A stretch of 64,000 nt of DNA from Turbatrix aceti (lineage: Eukaryota > Nematoda > Chromadorea > Rhabditida > Panagrolaimidae): positions 12,671,895 to 12,735,894 of the forward strand of contig OZ017766.1 of assembly GCA_963969345.1 (NCBI GenBank). The letters run 5' to 3'. Under the pieces are notes generated by a model that saw only the letters and a program-made list of their open reading frames with translations, was not told where the DNA came from and did not search any database. Below are positions 25,501-38,000 of the stretch, piece by piece. The position numbers and the translations under genes were made by a program. How positions within the stretch are numbered: the stretch's first letter is position 1; each line of letters starts with the position of its first letter.

Positions 25501-26025
25501 CCAACAATTTAACAAGTCAGCGTTATTCGCAAAACATTACATCATTTCATTTCATTCATTTCATTTCATTCATTTCATTTATTCTCTAACTCGTACGCAC
25601 CATATCATACAACACTACAATGAACAGTCAGAAGGTGATGAAGATGATGATGGCGACTCGTACGTAGAGGGGCCCATCCGGAACGGATGTCTTTGCGATA
25701 CGTGCACCCTGAGTTCGCAGCTCTTACAGGGGACGGGACGTGTTGTTGGTGTGGTGTGTTTTTCGATTGGATGATGACGAATGAGAATGAGTTGTAGAAG
25801 ACCGCTGCGCCCAAGCGGGATCGAACCTCGACCTTGATTTCCTTGTAGACGCGCCACACACCACTGGGCCACCCGAGCCCTAAAAACATTACATCGATTG
25901 ATAAAAATTACGTCTATCGATTCGTAGACCAGACTACTCAACTTATACGTACAAGACGATACTTTGGTGTAAGCACTACAGGAATTAACGGAAACACTAC
26001 AATAACAACTGTATTTGAAAAGTGA
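22525..26025 (+). CDS. Gene A: uncharacterised ~909-aa protein upstream of the SecA-like gene; last exon interrupted by a SINE
   Basis: Exons: 22525-22740, 22867-23035, 23086-23673, 23717-23964, 24028-24566, 24618-25134, 25221-25543 and 25896-26025 (TGA). With the SINE removed they sum to 2,730 nt. I do not recognise the family with confidence; a DUF4781-like protein is a guess from the hydrophobic middle. Residues about 160-300 hold hydrophobic, Ala/Ser/Thr-rich helices (TVIRVASVATTYLTPAC), and around residue 350 there is a likely membrane segment (AFCILLFMFTNTIVQPW). The rest is charged and helical, with a Cys-rich patch near the end (DCYANNPDCQQYRDCY). Codons are AT-ending, unlike nurf-1 or the collagen. 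The strong acceptor at 24000 leads to TGA at 24019-24021, and only a weaker acceptor (TTAAAG, ending at 24027) restores frame. Gene B starts 143 bp downstream, so the two products may work together. Confidence 0.75.
25531..25895 (-). mobile_element. tRNA-derived SINE (copy 2) inserted in the last exon of gene A, 13-bp TSD
   Basis: The body is 25544-25882, flanked by direct repeats AAAACATTACATC (25531-25543 and 25883-25895). On the minus strand it has an A box (GGCCCAGTGGTGTG), a B box (GGTTCGATCCCG) and a 3' tail of AAATGAATG-type repeats. The 13-bp duplication and repeat tail are signs of target-primed reverse transcription by a LINE. The gene A frame reads straight across if one copy of the duplication is kept. 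The SINE itself adds an in-frame TAA shortly after its left edge. Confidence 0.9.
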
Positions 26026-26168
26026 TACATGTTATATTTATTTACAACTTATTAAAAATAAATTTACCCTTGGTAAAATGTGCTTATTATATAAATAATG
26101 TTTGACAACATTATAATACCTTAAGTGACACAAAATAACTTTCAGCGATTAATTTGTTTTAGACACAA
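26026..26168 (+). promoter_or_regulatory. Intercistronic spacer with poly(A) signal and trans-splice acceptor
   Basis: 143 bp separate the gene A stop from the gene B ATG. AATAAA lies at 26057-26062 and a TTTGTTTTAG acceptor ends at 26162, six bases before the ATG at 26169. Spacing, poly(A) signal and acceptor fit a nematode operon junction processed by SL2-type trans-splicing. Confidence 0.6.
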
Positions 26169-29063
26169 ATGACAACATACACTCCTGAAAGTCTCGAAGT
26201 TGCGATCGCCGTCAGAGTATACGGTAGTCACGATGCAAGTTTAGACAACATGCTCATATCAATGTTTGGTGATGAAAAAGAAAACATCCCGAAACCACTC
26301 ATTAAACGCGTTCGGCAGCTTTACATCAAGCATCAAAAACTGATCGTACAGCATCTTGGCAAAAATTACATTGCTGACTTTGTAAAACGTGGTGAAACGA
26401 ATGACATACAACATTTTCAAGAATGCATAAAACAACAGCAACAACAAAACTTGTTTCAAAGCTTGGACAACGACAGCGCCGAGAACATTCAATTGAGAAT
26501 TAATCACTTACAACAAATTGAAGCAGCTCAATCAGTCTTCAAGTATTTCAGCCGATATTTTATAACTCAAGTCAAAGTATTCATCAAGTGTGACATCGAA
26601 AATGAATTCAGAAATTCACTTCAAGATTGGATTAAAAGCGGTGAAATCAATTTGGAAACTTGGAAAAGGTTAAATACCTGGTATCAAAACGGAAACAAAT
26701 TGTCCAGTTTTTTGAAAGAAGATTTTAAACCGTCTTCAACGAACGATGTTCTTATTAAAAACGTCAAAAAATTAGCAGGCAAAATCACAACAAATGAATT
26801 TCTGAATCCAAAATCCATTTCAGCGCTGTTAGGTATGTACATATGTCATGTAAAAACTTAAAAAATCACAATTTCATTTCTTTTAGAAAAAACATTCGAG
26901 TCGCCAAAAATTACGGTTGACAACAACAAAATAACTGTCAACGGAAAAGTTGTTTACCTGGATGAAAAGTTCGTTCAGGAAATTCTTGATCACCTCAAAA
27001 ACGCAGAGAAAGAAATCATGCAAATTGAAGTTTACGCATCTTATTTTTGTGCTTTGTGCACTGACTTGCTATTCTATGGTACATTTTTTAAAAAAAAAAC
27101 GGGACAAAGTGCTATTATTTTTTTAGAGAAAAACCTTGTCATTTCAACAAGTAAGCTCAGAATCTGGAACAAGTGTTGTATTAATCTTTCTGGCAGGAGT
27201 TACGAACCATTGGAACGAAAAGCTAAAAATGCTGAAAATTCAATGGAAGATGGAACAAAGGGCGCCGACGGAAAGCCCGGTGGATCCAGTGGCAATTTAA
27301 CTATTCTTACTCGATTCATCGTGCGTTTTTTATATATTTATCAGAACAAAAATGTTTTTTATCCAAATTTTTTATCCAAGCATAATTTATTTTGCAGGTT
27401 GAAAGCGAACTTCTTCAAGTCTTTTTGAATGGTGGACGAGGACAAGACGGCGAAAACGGTGGGGATGGTTACAAAGGGAACGATGGAAAAGGAGTGACGG
27501 CTGAGGAAATCGATGGCTCGTTCAGGCATTACACCAGCTTGTATTGGAATTCCTGGCCCACGTTTGAAAACTACAATCCTGGTGATAATTGGAAAGAGGA
27601 AATTTATGAAAACAGCAGATACTACAAATACGCCTACAAAAAATTTACTGATGCTGACAATCGAGTACTTCACTACAGCTACGCTGGAATAAGTGTTTGT
27701 TGGTTTTGGCCGTGTAGGTACGATTCATTTATCCACATTATTGGCGCCCCCGGTGAAAAGGGAACAAAAGGTGGTACAAATGGAGTCGGAGGCGAAGGCG
27801 GATATCGTGGAGAATGTTTGGTAATGAATCCGGAAACAATGGAAAAATTTAGCATTAATGTTACTCGAAACACCGGCGAGAATGGAAAAAACGCTGATTG
27901 CGGAAAACCCGGTAGCAATGGAAAAAAAGGAAACGACAGAGCAATTATTGACTCTAGCCTGGGATATAGATGCGAACTCGGCGACAATGAACACACGCTT
28001 AAGACTGAGAGATATTCATGGACAGGTGATTCACGCAGATATTGCGGATACGAAAAGAACTGCAAAGACGAACCCTACCCCTGGGTAAAATTTGTAAACG
28101 ACGAAACGTGTCAGAGTTCACTTGTCAGTTTGACAGCTTCACAAAACCAATACACAAAAGCGGTAGCCCAATCAGCTGTCATGACAGAAAACGTCATGAA
28201 TAAAAGCGCAGAACTTTTCGACGATGAATCTGCGTTTGTCGAAGAAGTTTCGCTGGAATTTGAAGACGTAGACGAAGACGAAGAAGAAGAAGAAACAGAG
28301 GAACAAACAGTAGAACAGGTAATGGTGCTTCGACAGTCCGGTGACACCAAAATCACGGAATACACAACAGAAAGCCTAAAAACCATAATTCCAAAACCAA
28401 CTCCTCAAAGCCTGATAAAAGACATCAAAAAAAGTGGTTGTTTTGGAATAGTCACTTCTGCAGCACAGAATCTGTTTGATTTGTTTACGTTGGAAATGGA
28501 TTCAAAACAACTGGAAAGCATTCGCTTTCCAACATTGTTTCAAAAAAATCATTTTGTTCATGCCGTTGGTGATAAATCAGTGCCACTGACTCTGATTGCT
28601 CTGCGTCAATGTCACATTCAAAATGGTAAAACGTACGAAGAGATATTGGATTTTGCAACAACAGTAGCTTTGAGGAGGAAACTGAAATTCGAAATGACTC
28701 GATACCAAGGAGAACACAGCAATTCCGTTATTAATTTTTTGACTTCAGATATTACAGTGGATGAAAGCATCAAACCAACCGAAATCCTAGAAGGCGTGCG
28801 AAAAAGCTCACAACTAGAAGTATCTCAAGAATCAGTTTTCAAGTTAATAAAAAACGTAATTTCACACCAAGAAACATACTACATTCCAAACGAAGAGCTC
28901 ATATCGTTACATGTTTTTATCCAAACGCTTCCACTCGATCTAAAGCAATCCATTGATGAATTCAATCAACCCCAAATAGTTTGGAGCAACGGAGATATCG
29001 AAAAACTTCTAATGAAATTGTTCGAAATATTAGTCAAGAAACAAAAAATAGCAGAAAGCCATG
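26169..29063 (+). CDS. Gene B exons 1-4: N-terminal helical region and Gly-rich region
   Basis: Exons 26169-26832, 26887-27078, 27127-27320 and 27398-29063. The first reads as an all-helical segment with a Gln run (26430-26455). The next exons have alternating beta-type residues ([13 protein letters not shown]), then a Gly-rich part ([36 protein letters not shown] split over an intron; [28 protein letters not shown]). The Gly repeats are irregular, so this is not a collagen triple helix but more like loops capping a beta structure. A Glu/Asp run follows (28255-28310). The start ATG is six bases after a TTTTAG acceptor. Confidence 0.75.
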
Positions 29064-32000
29064 GTTAGCATTTTACAAAATATTAGGCATATTTAACAAT
29101 TTTTTTTAGATGCCGATTTTTCTGAAGCTGAACCGCCTAATCAATCATCACCTAAAGATGATGAGAACAATTCTCCCTCTATCAATTTGGTGATAACTGA
29201 CGAGACCAAAACCAAATTTCAAAATCTGGTAAAAAAGATAAACTCGAATGTAGATGCTATTCTGCCGGGAATAGTGCCGTTTCAACACTACTTTGAAAAA
29301 AACAAAGAATCTATTCAACGATACAGAGAACAGCTTCCTGAATTACTATTTTCCAAAAACAAACAAACTCATAAAAATGACAGATGGTTTAACAAACTTG
29401 GAAGCAAAGCTTCTGCTTTTCTGTTCAAAGACGTAGGCAAAAGTGTAGAGGCAACATTGTTTGTTATGAAAGCCTACTTCATTGCCCAAGAAGTTTTACC
29501 GTTTAATCGGAAGCTCTACAACTGTAACTGGCTCGTAAATTGCGACAATGACAAAGTCAAAAACAGAAAAACTTTTGTAAACGACGTCGATGATCCGAAC
29601 TTTACAAATTTCATTCAACAACTTCGGCAACAACCATTTGATGTCACAAGCGATTACTGTTCGCGAGAAATGAAAAGCAAAGGAATTAATTCGTCAGCTG
29701 TGCAGTACATTTATTGTTTGGAAAACAACAAAAATATTGCAAGCTACGTGTCTGTTGGTCACCAAAACCTTCAGCGGCAATATTTTTTCAAGTCTGCAAA
29801 TCCGCAAATAAGCAAAACTGAGTTCATTTGGATTGACAAAGATGTCGTTGAAGCACAACGAATTCTTGCAGACAAAGAAAAATCAGCTGTCGACAAAATA
29901 TTAGATACCGGAATAAACATCCCTGACCTGACAACATTCTATCAATCTGAGCTACAAAAAAACGTAAAACAATGGATGGAAAGCTATTTCGTCGTCACAC
30001 AATTTGAACAACTGCTACAGTTTCTGTGCGCTCGATTCTTCATCGACGGGTGTCATCTGAGCTTATTTGAACTTCAGTTCACACTGTCGACTTTTAGTCA
30101 TCTTCACACAAAGTACCGCATTAACCTTCACTTTGTTCTAACGCTCCTGGCATCTGCGTCACAAACAAATTTTGTCAACATTCTTTTGTTTATTCGGCTC
30201 TGCTATCGGTACGAAAAACGCCTTGAACTAAAATCCAAAATCTGGAAGGGCATTCAACTTATCGACAACGTACGACTCAAAATTGTTTTCGGTATCAAGT
30301 TAGCTGATTACGACAACTCTATTGAGATGGATATGTTGTACAAGATTATTCTCATGCTTCAACACGCCTCAACGGGATCCGAAAAGCTGGAAAACCTGAC
30401 AATGGCCATGTGGATCGAAATTGCTCAAAAACAAACTTGGTCTGAAATTAGCTCAGTATTGAAAGAATTTGGAAAAGCTGGATACTATCTCGGCGTACTG
30501 GACAGCAAAGGATTCCTACGCGAACAAAAAATGATGAGTGAAGTTCTTCGAAGCGTTAAATACGTCCCGGAAAACGATCTAGCCAAGTTCACGTTTATGC
30601 TTTGCAACCGTGAATTTGAAGAAAACAAAGTAGAAATCAATATCAAAAAATTTAAAAAATGGTTGCAGAAAAAAAACAACTGGAAATGCGATGCAATAGC
30701 GCATTCTGAGAAACATGCTACGCTCATCACTGACGAAATATTGCAAAAAGAATTTATCAGTTATCATAATACCAGTCAAATGGAATTTGACGCTGAAGAC
30801 GACATGGATTCCGATGACGAAAATAAGAATATTCCTGAAGACGAGCTAGACAGTCAACCAGAATCTGAAGACTACGACATTGAAGCCGCTGACATAATTT
30901 TTGATAACAGTGCTGAAGTTTATGAGAGCGATGATAACACTGAACCGGAGTCTGACAGTTATGACATTGAAAACGACATGGATTCTGACAATGAAAACAT
31001 TGAGGATATTGAGGACGACAACAATTCAGTGAACAAAGTCAGTAAAAAAACTAAAAGTGAAATGCTCTGCTTTGACATTTGTCGAAAAATTGATGACCTT
31101 AAACGACTTGTTGTCGGACAACATGATCAAACACCGGAAGAAAAAGCCAAGCGTCAAGAAACAGTCGCTAAATACTGCACCTATCTTGAACAATTGGAGA
31201 ACAATGCAGCACCAACAGAAGCTTGCAAATTGTTGTTAGAATTCGACAAGTATCTGGAAAATCTTTTCAAGAAAAAACTTAGAATCACGCAAAAAATGGC
31301 AGTGTTATGTGCAGTCGAAGCTCAAGAGCCTGTCCTAGAACAAGTGCACACAGGTGAAGGAAAGTCATTTATCATCGCTGCGATAGCCATCATCAGGTGT
31401 ATCCGAGACAAGCAAACTGTCGACATCATCACAAGCTCTCCGGTGCTTGCAGAAAGAGATGCCAAAGAACTAGAACCTCTCTACGCTAAATTCAAACTTC
31501 GAGTGGGACACAATTGCTCTGAATCCATTATTGAACGTCAAAGAGCATACTCCGATGATATTGTCTATGGCGATATCAGTCGTTTCCAGCGTGACTACCT
31601 CATGCAGACGTTTTACAAGAAAACTATCCTTGGAAGCAGAATTAGAGACGTTGTAATTGTCGATGAAGTTGACAATATGCTTCTGGACAATGGAAACAAC
31701 ATTCTGTATCTTTCACACGATGTTCCATGCCTGAATATCCTGGAATCCTTATTTGTGTACATCCTCAGGGAAGTCCATTCTCCGATATTTAACGGACAAC
31801 AAAACAGCATGGAACACATGCAAAGTCAGTATGAAACAGATATCATTGTAGTGTTACCGAGGAAAAGGTTGGTCGGTGGTGGGACTTGAACCCACGACTG
31901 GTCGCTATCCGGGCGCCTGCTCTAACCACTGAGCTACAACCAACGCAACTCTCTTCCTCAGTTGGGGCGCTGGTATATGCACACGTAACATATACCCCCT

Positions 32001-35000
32001 CTTCTGAATACGAACGTCCTCGTTCGTCCAGCGCCCCTGTAGGTTCTACAGGCCGGAATGGGACATCGGCCTGCTCGACAGGATCGCCATTTGTTGATTT
32101 CACTGGCTTTGGTGTTATCAAATAAATTGATTGGTCCGTTGCGGAACTGTTAACCGAATGACCACGTCGAGGGGCGCCATCCTCGGCGGAACGAAATGCT
32201 GTGGGGGGTTCTGCTCTCTTTGCATGCTTGATAAAATAGTAATAAATTTCATTCGATGTTGAATCGCTTAATCGTCTCATGTTTTGAAAAAAATACTTGT
32301 TTGGTCCGATTTTTGTATGGAAATAAAACTGAATGGTGATTAGTTGTCGTTTGTTAAGTACAACTGCGCAGGGGTCGAGGGAATCCCTTCCTGCGTTGGT
32401 GTAGCTCAGTGGTTAGAGCAGGCGCCCGGATAGCGCCCAGTCGTGGGTTCAAATCCCACCACCGACCAACCTTTTCCTGGGATTACATAGGGAGAACCGA
32501 AAGTATAGTTTTGGCTCCGCCCAAGCGGCCGCTGCGTCTCTCGCTGAATGGCTGCAGCCATGGCTGCGAGCGTGTGTCTGACTCTCTCTCTTCTCCCTTG
32601 TCTTTTCACCACCGCGCTGCGCGCGTTCGCTGGTTCGAATTAATGTCAAAAAAATCTAAATTTTGTCCAAATTAGAATTTTTGAATTGTTTCAAGTCAGA
32701 TTAGTGATCGTCATGATATTTGAAGCATTTTGACCCAAAATGGGATTTTTTGAATCAATTTTGACAAAAATCGAGTAGGGTACGGTACAGTGGGGTGCAT
32801 AAAGATAGGACCACCTTAAAATTGGGGATTACGGTCTTTTATTGATACGGTAGACAAAATCCGCTTTCAGAAATGAACTCAGCGGTCCAGGAAACCCTAT
32901 TGGCGATGTAAACCCGGTAAAATATAGCCGTTGTATGGGCGAAACGCCACAAACTTGATTTTTTGGGTGGTGCAAAAAGATAGGACCACGTTACTCAAAA
33001 TTAATTTTGCAAGTAAACTATCAACCATTGAGAGTTTTAGTAATTTATACAACTATTAGGAACACAATCGATGTAAAAAATGTGTATAACACATACATCG
33101 ACTTGCGCTACAATGATATTTTTGCCAATATTTGACTTGAGTACCCCCAACATCGAAAATTGCATCCTAGAAGTCAATAGATTTTTTCCATGAACGTTCT
33201 ATGCACCCAAAATGTTCTAACAGGACCGTTTAACAAATCTGATGCTAAATGGGGCATCTGTTGGACTTGGATCGACCGAAACATTGATTTTTTTGACCTC
33301 AAGTTGACTAGATGTGCCCCTATTTGCATGAATTTTGGCTCCATTTCGCTGGATTGCTTGTGCCTTGCGGCGGTTTTGCGTCTAAATAAAAGAATATTAT
33401 TGGTAAAAACATTGTAAAATGATTGGGGGTTTTTGTAACGTGTGTTGAACAGAGTGCAACGGAATCTATTTTCACCAAAAATCATGGAGGGTTCCCTGTT
33501 CAAATCTCATCATCCAAACCATGTACTATTTATGCCAAATCATAAGATTTAGCCTGATATGTATTATTTTGAGTCAAGAACAATTATTGAGCCTGCTGCA
33601 CAGTGTTTTGATTGAAAAAACCGGGATGACGAAGTTACCGGTGTAGGGGGTGAAGATAATAAATGTGATGCGCTCCGTGCCGGCGTCGGTTCACAGCGAA
33701 CAGACCCCCAATCATTTTACAATGTTTTTACCAATAATATTCTTTTATTTAGACGCAAAACCGCCGCAAGGCACAAGCCATCCAGCGAAATGGAGCCAAA
33801 ATTCATGCAAATAGGGGCACATCTAGTCAACTTGAGGTCAAAAAAATCAATGTTTCGGTCGATCCAAGTCCAACAGATGCCCCATTTAGCATCAGATTTG
33901 TTAAACGGTCCTGTTAGAACATTTTGGGTGCATAGAACGTTCATGGAAAAAATCTATTGACTTCTAGGATGCAATTTTCGATGTTGGGGGTACTCAAGTC
34001 AAATATTGGTAAAAATATCATTGTAGCGCAAGTCGACGTATGTGTTATATACATTTTTTACATCGATTGTGTTCCAAATAGTTGTATAAATTACTAAAAC
34101 TCTCAATGGTTGATAGTTTACTTGCAAAATTAATTTTGAGTAACGTGGTCCTATCTTTTTGCACCACCCAAAAAATCAAGTTTGTGGCGTTTCGCCCATA
34201 CAATGGCTATATTTTACCGGGTTTACATCGCCAATAGGGTTTCCTGGACCGCTGAATTCATTTCTGAAAGCGGATTTTGTCTACCGTATCAATAAAAGAC
34301 CGTAATCCCCAATTTTAAGGTGGTCCTATCTTTATGCACCCCACTGTAGAAAAAACGCCAGAGGGTTCAAAATAATGATAGAAAGCTGAAAATTTCAGTA
34401 TAGACTAAAAACTAAATTTCCTTTCGAATGAAGTACTCAGTTTTGTGATATCGAATCGATAAATGACCGAAAAAACGCTTTTTTTCGAAAATTTGAAAAT
34501 TTAGGAACTTTTTAGAACTTTGATCAAAAAGTGAATATCACCAGTGGAAAGAGCAGTATCTTTTTTATCCAGAGCCAAATTTTCAGATTTTTACCATATC
34601 GCATGGGCATACGGTAGCGATTCTCCCGAACCCTACTTGTTCCAACGCCTGAGGCAATTAGGTGAAGCATTGCTTAACAACGGGAGATAGCACATCTTGT
34701 ACGGCATTCTTCGGTCTACAAAATGATGTGACTCTCGAATTTTTATCTATTTTTTTGGCTTCACAATATTAATTCGCGTAACATACACTCATTTTTGGTA
34801 CCAATTTTCCGACAATCAAAATCGAAAAAGTGGGGTTTGGTGAAAAAATCGCCATAGGCTCAGTTTTGGGGTGTTATAGCATGAATCTCGACCCAAGACG
34901 TAGAAAACCCTGTAGAATTCAAAAATTATACTGTTTTGTTCCTAAAGGTTCGAAAAAGTTCCGAAAACTGCTTTTTTTTCGAAAATTTGAATGTTTAGGA

Positions 35001-38000
35001 ACTTTTTGGTCCAAATTAAGAAAAATGGATATCACCACCAAATTCAGAATTTAATTTTACCCCGGTACTGAAATTTTCAGCAACATTTGTTTCCAACTGT
35101 GTAAATGGCGATTTTTTCCCCAGACCCCACTTTTTGGATTTCAATTGTCGGAAAATTGGTACCAAAAATGAGTGTATGTTGCGCGAATTAATATTGTGAA
35201 GCCAAAAAAATAGATAAAAATTCGAGAGTTACGTCATTTTGTAGGCCGAAAAATTTCTAATAAGATAGGTTATCTCCCGTTGTTAAGCAATGCTTCACCT
35301 AATTGCCTCAGGCGTTGGAACAAGTAGGGTTCGGGAGAATCGCTACCGTATGCCCATGCGATGTGGTAAAAATCTGAAAATTTGGCTCTGGATAAAAAAG
35401 ATACTGCTCTTTCCATTGGTGATATTCACTTTTTGATCAAAGTTCTAAAAAGTTCCTAAATTTTCAAATTTCCGAAAAAAACCGTTTTTTCGGACATTTA
35501 TCGATTCGATATCAAAAAACTGAGTAAGCCATTCGAAAGGAAATTTAGTTTTTAGTCTATACTGAAATTTTCAGCTTTCTATCATTATTTTGAACCCTCT
35601 GGCGTTTTTTCTACCGTACCCTACTCGATTTTTGTCAAAATTGATTCAAAAAATCCCATTTTGGGTCAAAATGCTTCAAATATCATGACGATCACTAATC
35701 TGACTTGAAACAATTCAAAAATTCTAATTTGGACAAAATTTAGATTTTTTTGACATTAATTCGAACCAGCGAACGCGCGCAGCGCGGTGGTGAAAAGACA
35801 AGGGAGAAGAGAGAGAGTCAGACACACGCTCGCAGCCATGGCTGCAGCCATTCAGCGAGAGACGCAGCGGCCGCTTGGGCGGAGCCAAAACTATACTTTC
35901 GGTTCTCCCTATGTAATCCCCCTTTTCCTCGGTAACAAATGGCGATCCTGGCAGGATGGATGATCGCGTAGACAGTGGAGTCGTCGACGTCCAGGTTGAG
36001 GGAAGGTTGGGGACGTCGTGCATGTGCCATCCTGCCAGCACTCGCGCTGTCATGTGGCACATGCACGACGTCCCCAACCTTCCCTCAACCTGGACGTCGA
36101 CGACTCCACTGTCTACACAGGCCCGACAAAATGCAGGGATGCACACCAAAACCGCGGGGATGCAAAAATTCCGCGGGGATGCACACCAAAACCGCGGGGA
36201 TGCTTTTTTTGGGTGTTTGAGGCTGAGATGCATCCCCGCGCTTTCTCGTTGCATCCCTGCATTACGCTTTTTGCAGGGATGCGAACGAAAAGCGCGGGGA
36301 TGCGCACGAATGCTTGCCAAGTTCAAAAACATTTCTAAATTCGACGCCATTTTAAATAAAAAATCGCAACTCGATTTATAATTGACTTTTGCTTTCAAAA
36401 ATTTTGGTACATATCAAGTACATGTGTACCTTCAAATGACATATTTTATTTTTTTTTATTTTATCAAATTTATCAAAATTGAAGGAGGTGTGGTAGAAAA
36501 ATCACTGCGTGCGAACCAAACGAGCTGGAAACAAAATTGAAAGCAATTCTGAAGCCCAACAAAATTGTCTAACTTATTTTTTACAAAAAAGTATACCATG
36601 TCAACTTAGAAATGCCCAAAAAAAGGTTTCCAAAAAAAATTTCGAAGAAAAATTAGGTTTTCGGAACTTTTTAGAACTTTGATCAAAAAACTGAGTACGT
36701 CATTGGATTCTGCGTTTATTTTCACGCCGGGTCCTATTTTTTCGTAAAAATGCAATTTCAATGCGCTCCGCGCTGAATTTTTCCCTGAACCCTACTTTGT
36801 AAAAGTTTGGTGTCTGAAAACCAAAAAAAGTGGGGTTCAGAAGAATTTATGCACCGGCGCGCAGGAAAATAATAAAATTCTGAAACACGTGTCCCGAACG
36901 TAAAACATACTGTAGAATTCGATTCTAATATTGGTTTTTTGATTGAAGTTCTAAAAAGTTCCGAAAATTAGGTTTTTCTTAGAAATTTAGATTTTTTAGA
37001 AACTTAGAAAGAATTGTGGAAAATGATACTATTTTTAATGGATAGAAAATTTAGTTGTGCTTCAGAATCACTTTTAATTGGGTTTCTAAGTATAATTTCG
37101 TACGAGATATGATTTTTCTAGTACACCTCCTTCAATTTTGTCAAAAATGAAAATTTTTTCAAACATGAGTAGCACTGCTCGAAAGGCAATGTTCGAATCT
37201 TATTTGTCAAACTATAAAACACAAAGATGCCTTGTCAGAAACTAATGTTTTCGAATTTTGAAATAAATTTCGTTCATAAATTTTTACACGGCCGCAGTTT
37301 TGCGACTTTTCTTGTTTTGAGGAGTCTCAACGCGAATGTTTCGAGCGAGCTCGCTCGTTTTGGCCAGTCCAAGAACTTTGTCATTTTTTCATTTTTCTGT
37401 CTGTTATTTTTTTTACGAATGTGTTGTAATCGTTGTTTTTTGGCGTGAATTCTATTGTTTTTGTTTTAGGATTTTCCGGTAACAGCTTCCACGTGACTAC
37501 ACCCGATCGGCAACTCACCCCAAGCGATGATCCCTTTGCTGTTGCTGTCGACGTAAGTTTTTTTTTCAACTTTTCAAAGTTTTGGGGCATGATGACGACT
37601 TTTTTGAAAACCAACCAAGTTTTACCCGGTTTTTTACCTTTCTTTGCGATTGTATGATGAGTTCTTGCGATTTATTAGGTAGGATGGCGCTGCGACAGAT
37701 GGGGTGCCAAGAATGGCTTCACAATCGCAGAAAATGGAAAAAAATTGGTTGAAAGGCAGTTGGCATGAAATTCAGGGGCATAAAAACTTTCGGGCTTCGT
37801 TATTGTTTTTACTCAAAGTTTCAGATGATGGTAATCCCCGCTTATCTTCAAATTTACTGTACGTTTGAAGAAAAATTCGAAAAATGAACTAACTTTACTG
37901 ATTTTAGGTAAACCGACTTCAAAGAAAAAGACCGTGTAAATCAACGTGTTCGGCCACGAAGAGCACGCATTCAACCACGTGAGTTATCCGGATTTCCAAA

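Noticed and set aside
32395..32467. Functional tRNA-Ser(GGA)
   Set aside because: Loop position 33 is C instead of U and the long variable arm of tRNA-Ser is missing. Three copies all belong to one transposon.
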